A DNA stretch of 64,000 nucleotides from NCBI GenBank assembly GCA_963825445.1, contig CAWGTM010000007.1, positions 124,001-188,000 on the forward strand, in the 5' to 3' direction. The notes under the pieces were generated by a model. It had not been told where the DNA came from and did not search any database. It saw only the letters and a program-made list of their open reading frames with translations. Shown one piece after another: positions 23,817 to 33,600 of the stretch (positions within the stretch are counted from its first letter, which is position 1; each line of letters starts with the position of its first letter). This DNA is from Actinophytocola sp963825445 (lineage in GTDB: Bacteria; Actinomycetota; Actinomycetes; Mycobacteriales; Pseudonocardiaceae). Both the position numbers and the translations under genes were made by a program.

Positions 23817-25223
23817 ATGACCTCGGAACCAGTTCGCCATGCCGGCACGACCTCGACCATCGACGACGGCGTGACCGGCAACCTCTTGATCGACCACCAG
23901 GACCTGCTCCCCCACGCCATCGCCGAGTGCGTCGCGGACCCGACGCCCGTGACCGACGACCCCGCCAGGTTCTCCCCCGGGTTCGCGCTGCCCGAACTCA
24001 CCGACGCCGTGCGCGACTTCTACTCCGTCGCCACCGCGCGCTGGACCCCGCTGGGCGACTACGCGAACCACCGGCTCACGATGCTGGACCTGACCGGCAA
24101 CCCGGCCACCCACACCACGAAGACCTACCCGTCGCTGCTGATCGTGGCCCGGGCGGTCGAGTTCATCCGGCGCACCGGCGAACCGGTGATGATCTTCTCC
24201 CCGACCTCGGCGAACAAAGGCACGGCTCTGCGCGACGCGGTGCTCCGCGCCATCGACGCGGGCCTGGCCACGCCGGAGCAGCTGCGGGTCGCGATCCTCG
24301 CGCCGCGGTCGTGCCGCGACAAGCTGCGCGCGAGCCGCCTGTCCACCGATCCACACCTGCGCGCGCTCAACCCGTTGCTGCTCTACACGGGCGCGCAGTC
24401 GGAGGACGTGAAGGCCATCGCCAGGGAGTTCGTGTCGGCGCACGCCGCCGAGCTGAAGCGCCGCCACGGCCTGAACCTGTGGTTCTCCCTCGAGCTGTCC
24501 AACTACCTCGTGGCCGACACGGCGCGGGCCTTCTTCGAGCAGTCGGTCGACCCCGACCTCGCCGGCCGGCCCCGGCTGCACGCGCACGCGGTGTCCAGCG
24601 CCTTCGGGCTGCTCGGCTACCACCGGGGGCGGGCGGTGCTGGAAGCTCTCGGCGACGTGGACGTGGCGAACCGGCCGGCCAGCCTGCTGGTGCAGCACAT
24701 GGCGACCGCGGACATGGTGCTGTCCCTGCGGCACGGGAGTTTCGACCGCGACCACCTGCCGCCCTACCAGCGTGACCCCGCGACCGGTCTGTACGAACAG
24801 ACCACGGCCGACCCGCACTTCCCGGCGACCACGTACGACCGCGACGAGGTGCTCGACCCGACCTTCTACACCAGGCGACCGGCCACCTCGCCCGCCATGA
24901 ACGACCTGATCGCGCGGTTCGGCGGGGACGGCGTGGTGGTGTCGTTGCACGAGTGCCTGCAGCGGTATCCGGTGATCCGGGAGCGGCTCGCCGGTCACGA
25001 CCGGCCGCTGCCGGCCGACTTCCGGACCGTCCGGGAGTGGTCGGTGGTCATGGCGATGACCGGGGTGTTCAACGCGATCGACCGCGGCCTGGTGGCGCCG
25101 GACACCGACATCGTGGTGCACGGTTCCGGCTGGTACTCGGCCGGCGACTACCAGCCGCTGGACCCCGCCGCGGTGTCCGAAGTGGACGATGTGGCCGGCG
25201 TGGCCGGGGTTCTCTGCTCATGA
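23817..25223 (+). CDS. uncharacterised protein with fold-type II PLP-enzyme-like features
   Basis: This 468-residue protein is the first gene of the cluster. I do not recognise a characterised family; it may belong to the uncharacterised DUF6002 group, but that is from memory. A block resembles fold-type II PLP enzymes: TGNPATHTTKTYPSLL (Lys102 as possible Schiff-base lysine) is followed 24 residues later by SPTSANKGTALRDAV, like the SGNTGxA phosphate loop of threonine and cysteine synthases. A late HGSGWYSAGDYQPL could complete the site. If correct, it might make a non-standard amino acid for the assembly line by beta-replacement or elimination. Its stop overlaps the next ATG by 4 bp. Confidence 0.6.
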   Translation: MTSEPVRHAGTTSTIDDGVTGNLLIDHQDLLPHAIAECVADPTPVTDDPARFSPGFALPELTDAVRDFYSVATARWTPLGDYANHRLTMLDLTGNPATHTTKTYPSLLIVARAVEFIRRTGEPVMIFSPTSANKGTALRDAVLRAIDAGLATPEQLRVAILAPRSCRDKLRASRLSTDPHLRALNPLLLYTGAQSEDVKAIAREFVSAHAAELKRRHGLNLWFSLELSNYLVADTARAFFEQSVDPDLAGRPRLHAHAVSSAFGLLGYHRGRAVLEALGDVDVANRPASLLVQHMATADMVLSLRHGSFDRDHLPPYQRDPATGLYEQTTADPHFPATTYDRDEVLDPTFYTRRPATSPAMNDLIARFGGDGVVVSLHECLQRYPVIRERLAGHDRPLPADFRTVREWSVVMAMTGVFNAIDRGLVAPDTDIVVHGSGWYSAGDYQPLDPAAVSEVDDVAGVAGVLCS

Positions 25224-27028
25224 CCGCTGTCCAGCTCCCGCGTACGGCCACGACCGTCACCGCGGCGTTCGCGGCGCGGGTCGCGGCGAACCCGGACCAC
25301 GCCGCGGTGATCGCGGAGGACGGGCCGCTCACCTATCGCGACCTGGCCGCGAACGCCGTCGCCGTCGCCCGGGAGATCCGGCGGTCCGGCGGCACGGGAC
25401 CGGTGGGTGTGCTGTGCCGGCACGGGTCGACCACGATCAGCGCGATGCTCGGCGCGCTGGTCGCCGGCCGCGCCTACGTGCCGCTCGATCCCACCTTTCC
25501 GGTCGCTCGCCTGACCTATCAGCTGGCCGACTCGGGCGCGGACCTCGTGCTCACCGATGGTGACAGCGCGGCCGTGCTGACGGGGGCCCCGCTGCTGGAC
25601 GTCGACCCGTTGCTTGGCCGGGGGGAACCGTTCGACGACACGGACCTGGTCGCCCCGGTGGGACCGGACGACCTCGCCTACGTGCTCTACACGTCCGGCT
25701 CGACCGGTGTCCCGAAGGGCGTTCGGCAGAGCCACGGCAACGTGGTCTTCGGTGCGACCAACCATGCCATCACGTTCGGCATCACCGCCGCGGACCGCAC
25801 GAGTGTGCTCACGTCCTTCGGGTTCGACATGGCGGTCACCGACACGTTCTCCGCGCTGCTGTCCGGCGCGGCCGCCGTGCCGATCGACATCCGCGAGCGC
25901 GGCCTGGCGCATCTGGCCGACGCGCTGGCCGAGCGGCAGGTGACGATCTACCACTCCACGCCGACCGTCTACCGCTACCTGGTGGCGAGCCTCGCGGAGG
26001 GGGCGCGGCTCCCGGACATCCGCGTGGTGCTGCTCGGCGGCGAGGAGGTCACGGCCCGCGACGTCCGGCTTTGTCGGGAGCGGTTCGGCGAGCGGTGCGT
26101 GTTCGTCAACGGCTACGGCGCCACCGAGGTCAGCTTCATCGCCCAGCACCACCTGCCGCACGACGCGCCGGTCGACGACGGCGTGCTCCCCATCGGCCGG
26201 CCGCTGCCCGGCATCTCCGTCCATCTGGTCGACGAGGCCGGAGAGCCCGCCGACAGCGGCGAGATCCTGGTGCGCAGCGACCACGTCGCGCTCGGCTACC
26301 ACGGCAGGGCCGCGGCGGCCGACCAGAAGTTCGGTGTGCTGGACGGCGAGCGGACCTACCGGACCGGGGATCTGGCCAGGTACCGCGCCGACGGACTGTT
26401 GGAGTTCCTCGGCCGGGCCGACCGGCAGGTGAAGGTGCGCGGATATCGCGTGGAGTTGGGCGAGATCGAGACGGTCCTCGCCGACCTGCCCACTGTCGCG
26501 CAGGCCGCGGTGGTCGCCCGCCGCACGGCCGACGAGGTCGAGTTGGTCGGGTACGTGGTGCCCGTGGGCGAGGTGGCGGTGGCCGAACTGCGGGCCGCTC
26601 TCGCCGAGCGGTTGCCGCACTTCATGGTGCCGCGCGCGATCGTCACCCTCGCCGAGTTGCCGCTCACGGTGACCGGCAAGCTCGACGAGCGCGCGCTGCC
26701 CGAGCCGGACGCACCGGCCACCGACCCGGCGCCGACGGCCACGGGGGTGGCGGGCGTGATCACGCGGGCGTGGTGCGAGACGCTGGGCCGAGCGGGTGTC
26801 GGCGAGCACGACAACTTCTTCGACCTCGGCGGGCACTCCCTGCTGATGGCGTTGGTGCAGCAGCGGTTGGAGCGCGAGCTGTCCAGGCGGCTGCCGATCG
26901 CGGAGCTGTTCGCCCATCCCACGATCGCCGGGTTGACCGCGCACCTGTCCGGTGCCCGGGTCGACACGGTGGAGGCGGCGGCCGACCGGGCGGCGCGCCG
27001 CCGCCAGGCACGGTTGAGGCGAGCATGA
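25220..27028 (+). CDS. NRPS adenylation-carrier protein (A-PCP)
   Basis: This is a 602-residue didomain protein. The A domain shows YTSGSTGVPKGV (A3), NGYGATEVS (A5), YRTGDLARYRADG (A7), GRADRQVKVRGYRVELGEIE (A8) and the A10 lysine in TVTGKLDERAL; the PCP shows FFDLGGHSLL. By hand alignment to GrsA the pocket reads roughly D-M-T-H-L-G-G-F-I, which I cannot assign. With no C domain it could load a starter unit or supply an amino acid in trans. It is coupled by ATGA overlaps to the genes on both sides. Confidence 0.93.
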   Translation: MTAVQLPRTATTVTAAFAARVAANPDHAAVIAEDGPLTYRDLAANAVAVAREIRRSGGTGPVGVLCRHGSTTISAMLGALVAGRAYVPLDPTFPVARLTYQLADSGADLVLTDGDSAAVLTGAPLLDVDPLLGRGEPFDDTDLVAPVGPDDLAYVLYTSGSTGVPKGVRQSHGNVVFGATNHAITFGITAADRTSVLTSFGFDMAVTDTFSALLSGAAAVPIDIRERGLAHLADALAERQVTIYHSTPTVYRYLVASLAEGARLPDIRVVLLGGEEVTARDVRLCRERFGERCVFVNGYGATEVSFIAQHHLPHDAPVDDGVLPIGRPLPGISVHLVDEAGEPADSGEILVRSDHVALGYHGRAAAADQKFGVLDGERTYRTGDLARYRADGLLEFLGRADRQVKVRGYRVELGEIETVLADLPTVAQAAVVARRTADEVELVGYVVPVGEVAVAELRAALAERLPHFMVPRAIVTLAELPLTVTGKLDERALPEPDAPATDPAPTATGVAGVITRAWCETLGRAGVGEHDNFFDLGGHSLLMALVQQRLERELSRRLPIAELFAHPTIAGLTAHLSGARVDTVEAAADRAARRRQARLRRA

Positions 27029-28374
27029 CCGCCGTCGCGATCGTCGGCCTGGCCTGCCGGGTGCCCGGTGCGGAGGATGCGCCCACGTTCTGGCGCAACC
27101 AACTCGACGGGGTCGACGCCGTCCGCCGCTACACCGAGGCGGAGCTGCGCGCGTCCGGAGTGGAGGAAGCCAGCATCGCCGACCCGGACTACGTGCCGGC
27201 CTACGGGCATCTCGACGGGCTCGCGGACTTCGACGCGGCCCGCTTCGACTACTCCGACACCGAAGCCGCCCGGATCGACCCGCAGCAGCGGCTGTTCCTC
27301 GAGGTCGCCGCGGCCGCACTCCACGATGCCGGACACGAGCCCGACGAGGAAACCACTGTCGGCGTGTACGCGGGCGCGGCCGCCAACCGCTACTTCCTGT
27401 TCCACGTGCTCGACCACCTGCCGCGCGACGAGTGGGAGGACGCGATCCCCGGCAGCCCACCGGACTTCCTGCCGGCGCGGGTCGCCTACAAGCTCGGGCT
27501 CACCGGGCCGACGATCGCCGTGCAGACCGCGTGTTCGTCGTCGCTGGTCGCCGTCTGCCAGGCGGCACAGGACCTGCTCGACTACCGCTGTGACGTCGCG
27601 GTGGCGGGCGGCGCGGCGGTCATCTCCACCCGTCAGGCCGGATACCGGCGCCGTGGACAGTTGTCCGCCGACGGCGTGTGCCGCGCGTTCGACGCGGCCG
27701 CCACGGGAATGGTGTTCGGCAACGGCGCCGGCGCGGTCGTCCTCAAGCGACTCGACGACGCGATCGCCGATGGTGACCCGGTGGCCGCCGTGCTCGCCGG
27801 GTGGGCGGTCAACAACGACGGCGCCGAACGGCCGGGGTTCACCGCACCCGGGCTCGGCGGGCAGACCGACGTGGTGGTGGAAGCGTTGGGAGGCGCGGAC
27901 ATCGAGCCGGAGACCATCGGGCTCGTGGAGACCCACGGCACCGGCACCCCGGTCGGCGACGCGATCGAGGTCGCCGCGCTGACCCGCGCGTTCCGCAGCG
28001 AGGCACGGGGGTTCTGTGCGCTCGGCTCCGCGAAGAACGCTATCGGCAACCTGGACGCGGCGGCCGGTGTGGTCGGGCTGATCAAGGCGGCGCTCGCCGT
28101 CCGCGACGGTCTCATCCCGCCGCTGCTGCACTTCGACTCCCCCAACCCGGAACTCGGCCTCGATGCGAGCCCGTTCTACGTCAACCGCGAGCTGGCGAAG
28201 TGGCCGGTGGGCCACGCGCCGCGCCGCGCCGGGGTCAGCTCGTTCGGGCTCGGCGGCACGAACGCCCATGTGGTGGTGGAACAGCCACCCGTCGCAGCCG
28301 GTGCCCGTGCCCCACGACCCCCGCTGACCTTCCACCGCACCCGCCACTGGATCGACGAGAAAGGTTCCCGATGA
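27025..28374 (+). CDS. stand-alone type I ketosynthase without AT; one catalytic His replaced
   Basis: This is a 449-residue KS alone. It has the nucleophile QTACSSSL and the first His in ETHGTGTPVGD. The second catalytic His, normally in NIGHLEAAAG, is Asn (KNAIGNLDAAAG). After the KS fold comes PPLTFHRTRHWIDEKGSR, which looks like the short linker normally found after an AT domain, as if the AT had been cut out. A Cys-His-Asn site often marks non-elongating ketosynthases. It may pass an acyl chain on, catalyse a different condensation, or act as a gatekeeper. If it does elongate, malonyl would have to come from a partner AT. Confidence 0.9.
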   Translation: MTAVAIVGLACRVPGAEDAPTFWRNQLDGVDAVRRYTEAELRASGVEEASIADPDYVPAYGHLDGLADFDAARFDYSDTEAARIDPQQRLFLEVAAAALHDAGHEPDEETTVGVYAGAAANRYFLFHVLDHLPRDEWEDAIPGSPPDFLPARVAYKLGLTGPTIAVQTACSSSLVAVCQAAQDLLDYRCDVAVAGGAAVISTRQAGYRRRGQLSADGVCRAFDAAATGMVFGNGAGAVVLKRLDDAIADGDPVAAVLAGWAVNNDGAERPGFTAPGLGGQTDVVVEALGGADIEPETIGLVETHGTGTPVGDAIEVAALTRAFRSEARGFCALGSAKNAIGNLDAAAGVVGLIKAALAVRDGLIPPLLHFDSPNPELGLDASPFYVNRELAKWPVGHAPRRAGVSSFGLGGTNAHVVVEQPPVAAGARAPRPPLTFHRTRHWIDEKGSR

Positions 28375-30698
28375 GCGCCGCGCATTTGACCGACCTGCCC
28401 GGCACCCGGTGGCAGGTGTGGCGGGACGGTCTGCTGCGCTCGGCCGGGTTCCCGGTCGACGTGCTGGAGAGCTTCGCCGCGCCGGACTGCGCCGAGGTCG
28501 CCGACGCCCACCTCGACGGCGGCGCCGACGCGGCCGAGTACGCCGCGGCGTTCGACCGCGCGGCCGCCGCGCTCGGGCGGGCGGTGTACGCCGTGTCGGC
28601 CGATCCGCGGTTCCGGGAAGCCATCGTCTGGCAGAACCCGGGCGCGCTCAACGGACCGGCGGGTGTGCTGCGGGACGGCCCGGACGCGCCCCGCAACGAA
28701 CGACGCAGGCGCCGCGAGGAGGTCGTGGCCAAGTACGCGCAGCGCTACAGCGGCAAGAACGACACCATCGGGTTCTTCGGTCCGATGTGCTGGGTCGAGG
28801 TGGACGCCGACGCGCCGCTGGTGACCGGCGGCCACGGCCCGGCGATCACCCGGCTGCGCAAGGTGTTCTTCGAGTGGTGGGCGCTGGTCGCGGTGGCCGA
28901 ACGGATCGCGGCGGATGAGGCCGTGCGGCCGTGGCTCACGGTGACGCTGCAGCCGCACCTGACGGTCACCGGCCGCACGCTGCTCGCGCCGAACCGGCCG
29001 CCGCAGGAGCTGTCCGTGGCGGACGCGGCCCTGCTGTCCCGTTGCGACGGTCGCGCCACCGCCCGTGAGGTCGCGGCGGCCTGCGTGGCCGCCCCGGACT
29101 CCGGTGTTCGCCGGGAATCCGATGTGGACGCGATGCTGCGGCTGTTCGTGGACCAGGAGGTGGTGCGGTGGGAGTTCGTGCTGCCCATGAACCTGACGGC
29201 CGAGTCGCGGCTGATCGAGCAGGTCGACGCCATCGGCGACGAGCGGGCCCGGCAGCGGGCGCGGGCGATCCTGGCGCCGCTGCTGAGCGCGCGGGACGCG
29301 CTGGCGGCCGCCGCCGACCCGGACGAGGTGGCCGCCGCCATGGCCACCCTGGAGTCGACGTTCACCGAACTCACCGGGCAGGAGACGCACCACCGCGACG
29401 GGCAGACCTATGCCGGGCGCACGCTGTGCCACCTGGAGTCCGCGCGGGACGCCACGTTCACCTTCGGCGGTGAGGTGTTGGCCGCGCTGGCGCCGCTCGA
29501 CCCGCTGCTGCGCTCCACGCGGTGGCTCACCAGCACGCTCGCCGAGACCTACCGTGTCGAGCTGACCCGGCTGTACGGGGAGCTGGCGGCCGAGGTGGGC
29601 ACGTCCGAGGTTCCGTTCGCCCAGTTGTGGTACCTGGGGCTGGGTTCGTTCTTCGGTACGGAGAAGCTGGCCGATGCCGTGGTCGACGAGTTCGGTCGGC
29701 GCTGGACGAAGCTGTTGGGATTGGACAGTCTCGAGCCGGGGACCGAGCGGCTCGACCTGTCGGCCGCGGAGCTTTCCGCCGCGGTGGACCAGGAGTTCGC
29801 CGCCACCGGGCAGGGCTGGGCCACCTCGCGGATCCACTCCCCCGACGTGCACCTGTGCGCGCCGGACGCGGAGTCGTTGGCACGCGGGGACTTCACGGTC
29901 GTCCTCGGTGAACTGCACCTCGGGATGCCCGCGCTGGACACCGACTTCTTCCGCGTCGGCCACCCGGACGAGGGCCGTCTGCTCGACGCGATGACCGCCG
30001 ACGTCCCGGAAAGCCGGGCGCATCCGCTGGTGCCGCCGGACTGGCCGAGGCAGTGCGCGCGCAACGCCGACTGGATGTACGGCGCCAACGACGTGCAGCT
30101 CGGGTTCACCCCGGCACCGGGCGCCGACCCGGACCGGCTGGTGCCCATCACCGCGCTCACGGTGGTTCCGGACAGCGGCGGCGGTCTCGTCGCGCGGGCG
30201 ATCGACGGCCGCACCTGGCCGCTCATGGAGCTGTTCGCGGACTTCGTCGGCACCCACGCGTTCGACACGTGGAAGCTCGCCGGCACCGACGGGCACACGC
30301 CGCGGATCACGGTGGACGGTCTGGTGCTGATCCGCCGGACCTGGCGCACCACGGTGCTCGACACCGCGCTCACGGACGTGTCCGGTGAGCGGGAGCGTTA
30401 CCTGGCGGTGCGCCGGTGGGCGCGCGAACTCGGTTTGCCGCAACGGATCTTCGTCCGGGTGGCCACGGAGATCAAGCCGTGTTTCGTCGACCTCACGAGC
30501 CCGGTGTTCACCCGGATCCTGTGCACGCTCATGCGGTCCGCGCGCCGGACGGGCGGCGACGACACCGAGGTCGTGGTGACCGAGATGCTGCCGACGCCGG
30601 ACCAGGCGTGGCTGACCGACGCGGACGGCCGCCGGTACTGCTCGGAGTTGCGGCTGCACGTCAGCGATCCGGCGGCCCGGGGTGACACCCATGGCTGA
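28371..30698 (+). CDS. LanB-type protein with glutamylation domain only
   Basis: This 775-residue protein matches the N-terminal tRNA-glutamate-dependent domain of lantibiotic dehydratases (PF04738): KYAQRYSGKNDTIGFFGP, a QTYAGRTLCHLESARD block, and the late PRITVDGLVLIRRTWRTTVL and RIFVRVATEIKPCFVDLTSP. It ends where classical LanB enzymes continue into the elimination domain, which is absent. Glutamylation-only relatives include PEARLs, which add amino acids from aminoacyl-tRNA to peptide C-termini. No LanA or LanC is present, so a carrier-bound or free NRPS intermediate is a plausible target (inference). It is closely related to the C-terminal part of the next gene product. The start has an AAAGG site. 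Confidence 0.85.
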   Translation: MSAAHLTDLPGTRWQVWRDGLLRSAGFPVDVLESFAAPDCAEVADAHLDGGADAAEYAAAFDRAAAALGRAVYAVSADPRFREAIVWQNPGALNGPAGVLRDGPDAPRNERRRRREEVVAKYAQRYSGKNDTIGFFGPMCWVEVDADAPLVTGGHGPAITRLRKVFFEWWALVAVAERIAADEAVRPWLTVTLQPHLTVTGRTLLAPNRPPQELSVADAALLSRCDGRATAREVAAACVAAPDSGVRRESDVDAMLRLFVDQEVVRWEFVLPMNLTAESRLIEQVDAIGDERARQRARAILAPLLSARDALAAAADPDEVAAAMATLESTFTELTGQETHHRDGQTYAGRTLCHLESARDATFTFGGEVLAALAPLDPLLRSTRWLTSTLAETYRVELTRLYGELAAEVGTSEVPFAQLWYLGLGSFFGTEKLADAVVDEFGRRWTKLLGLDSLEPGTERLDLSAAELSAAVDQEFAATGQGWATSRIHSPDVHLCAPDAESLARGDFTVVLGELHLGMPALDTDFFRVGHPDEGRLLDAMTADVPESRAHPLVPPDWPRQCARNADWMYGANDVQLGFTPAPGADPDRLVPITALTVVPDSGGGLVARAIDGRTWPLMELFADFVGTHAFDTWKLAGTDGHTPRITVDGLVLIRRTWRTTVLDTALTDVSGERERYLAVRRWARELGLPQRIFVRVATEIKPCFVDLTSPVFTRILCTLMRSARRTGGDDTEVVVTEMLPTPDQAWLTDADGRRYCSELRLHVSDPAARGDTHG

Positions 30699-33600
30699 GC
30701 CGCCCTGTTTCGTCGCTCCCGCGCCGCGGGGGTCCGCGCGGACGCTGCTGTTCTGCTTCCCGCCCGCGGGTGGTGGGCCGAGTGCGTTCCGCGGCTGGCC
30801 GGCCGCGCTGCCGACCACGGTGGACGTTCGGGTACTCGCCCTGCCCGGCCGGGAGAGCCGGTTGGCCGAGCCGCCGGTGATCGACATCGCGGCGATCGCC
30901 GACGCCGTGCGCGCCGCGGCCGACCGCCCGTTCGCGTTCTACGGCCACAGCCTCGGCGGGCTGCTCGCGTTCGAGGTGATCCGGGAGCTGCGCCGAGTGG
31001 GCGCGCCGTTGCCCGAGCGCTGTGTGGTCGGCGGTTCGCGGGCGCCGCACCTGGTCGACCCGTTGGCCGACATCGTTCTCAAGCCGGACGAGGAGTTCCT
31101 CGACGTCATCGGCGCGCTCGGCGGGGTGCCGGGCGAGGTACTGGCCAACCCGGAGCTGATGGAGCTGCTGCTGCCGGCGCTGCGGTGCGACTTCACCTGG
31201 TACCACGAGTACCACCACACCGCCGAGGACCCGCTGCCCGTGCCGATCACCGGCATCGCGGCCACCGGCGACGAGGTCACCCGGCCCGAGCTGGTGGCCG
31301 GCTGGCGGGATCACACGAGCGCGGGCTTCCGCCAGCACACGATCGACGGCGGGCACTTCTTCCTCCAGGAGCAACTCGCGACCGTCGCCGGACTGGTGGC
31401 CGCCGAGCTGGAGCCCGCGGCCGGCGCCGTCGGGCTCGTTCCGTTGCCCGGCACCGAGTGGCAGGTCTGGTCGGCCGGGATGCTGCGCACCGCCGGGTTT
31501 CCCGCCGACGGCCTCGCCCTGCTCGGCGCCCCGGGCTGCGCGGCGGTGGCCGACGCGCACCTCGACGGTTCGACCGACCACGACACCTTCCGGGCGGCGT
31601 TCGACGACGCCGCACGGGCGGTCGGTGCCGAGTTGGTGGGCGTGGCGGCCGATCCGCTCTTCCGGGAGGCCGTCACCTGGCAGAACCCGGGAGCGATGAC
31701 CGCGCTCGACCGACTCGTCGCGTCCGGTGTGGACGGCCGGAGCACCAGCAAGCGCCGGGAGCGGGAGAAGATCGTCGCCCGGTACTGGGCACGGTACTGC
31801 GCGAAGAACGACAGCATCGGCTTCTTCGGGCCGGTGTGCTGGGTCGGGGTGGACGACGGACCCGAGGCGGTGCGCGGCGAACCCGGACCCGGGCTCGTGC
31901 GCCGTCGCGTGGTGCACTTCGAATGGTGGGCGCTCACCGCGTTCGTCGACGGGTACGCGACCGACCCCGAGATCCGCTCCTCATTCCCGCTGACCCGGCA
32001 GCCGCACCACCACCTGCGGGACGGCGTGCTGCTGCGGCCGGCGCACGCGCCCCTGCGGCTGTCCCGCGCGGAGGCGGCGATCCTGTCGCTGGCCGACGGG
32101 CGTCGCCCGGCGCACGAGGTGGCGCGGCTCGCGGTCGCCGACCCGAGTTCCGGGCTGCGCAAGGAGAGCGACGCGTACCTGCTGGCCGACCAGTTGGCCG
32201 AACAGGGTCTGCTGCGGTGGCGGCTGGACCTGCCCTACGACCTGACCGCGGAGTCCTTTCTGGACTCGTGGATCGCCGGGATCGGCGACCAGGAGCCGAG
32301 GGTCCGCGCGGACTTCCAGCGACTCGTGACGGCCAGGGACGCGCTCGCCGCGGCCGCCGGTGACGCCGACGCCGTCCGGGCGGCGGTCGCGGGCCTCGAC
32401 GAGGAGTTCAGGGCGGTCACCGCGCGGCAGCCCCGGCAGCGGGCCGGCGAGACCTACGCGGGCCGGGCACTGTCCTACGAGGACACCGAACGCGACCTCG
32501 ACCTCACGGTCGGCGCACCCGTGCTGGCCGCGCTCGCCGAACCCCTGGACCTGCTGCTGCGGGCCGCACGGTGGCTGACCGTGGCCATCGCGCGGGCCTA
32601 CGCCGACGCGTTCCGCGTGCTGTACCAGGAGCTGGTCGACGAGCTGGGCACCGCGCGGGTCCCGTTGAGCGAGCTGTGGTTCCTGGCCAACGGACTCGTC
32701 TACGGTGTCGGCGAACGTCCGGTGGACGCGGTGATGGCCGAGTTCGTGCGGCGCTGGTCCGAGGTGCTCGGCCTCGACGACCTGGCGCCGGGAACCCGTC
32801 GGGTGCAGTGGAGCGCGGCCGACCTGGCGGAGAAGGCGGCGCACACCTTCCCGGCCGACGGTCCCGGCTGGAGCGGCGCCCGGCTGCACAGCCCCGACCT
32901 CAACCTCTGCGCGGAATCCCTCGACGCGCTGCGGACGGGTGACTTCACGGCCGTCCTCGGCGAACTGCACGCCGCCTGGCTCACCTGTACGTCCGGCTTC
33001 TTCGTCCAGTTCCACCCGGACCGGGACGCGCTGGTGGCCGCGGTTCAGCGCGACCTCGGTCACCGCACGGTGCCCCTGTATCCCATCGAATTCCCCATGC
33101 TGACCGCCCGGTTGGCCGACCTGCTGGTGGGGCCGGCCGACCGGCGGCTCGGGCACGCACCCGCGCCCGTGTGGGAGCCGGAGAACGTGCTGTCGGTGAG
33201 CGCGCTGACGGTGTCCGACGTGGACGGTGTGCTGGTCGCCACCGACGACGCCGGCCGCGGCTGGCCGCTGGTGGAGTTGTTCGGCGAGTTCCTCGGCACT
33301 TTCGCGGCCGACGCCTACAAGCTCGTCGGCTCGGCCGAGCACACCCCTCGGGTGACCATCGACCGGCTGGTGGTGGCGCGGGAGACCTGGCGGACCACCA
33401 TCGGCGGCACCGGGCTGTCCGATGTGGACGACTACGGGAAGCGCTATCTCGCGGCGCGTCGGCTGTGCCGTGCGCTGGGGCTGCCGGACCGGGTGTTCGT
33501 GAAGGTGGGTACCGAGGTCAAGCCCTGCTATGTCGACCTCACCAGCCCGGTGTCGATCTCCGGGTTCTGCACGATGCTGCGCACGGCGAGCCGGGAGTCC

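Noticed and set aside
23491..23820. 109-codon open frame with a TTA codon before the cluster
   Set aside because: Poor codon bias, no ribosome site, no family resemblance, and it overlaps the first cluster gene; probably a chance frame in an AT-richer stretch.
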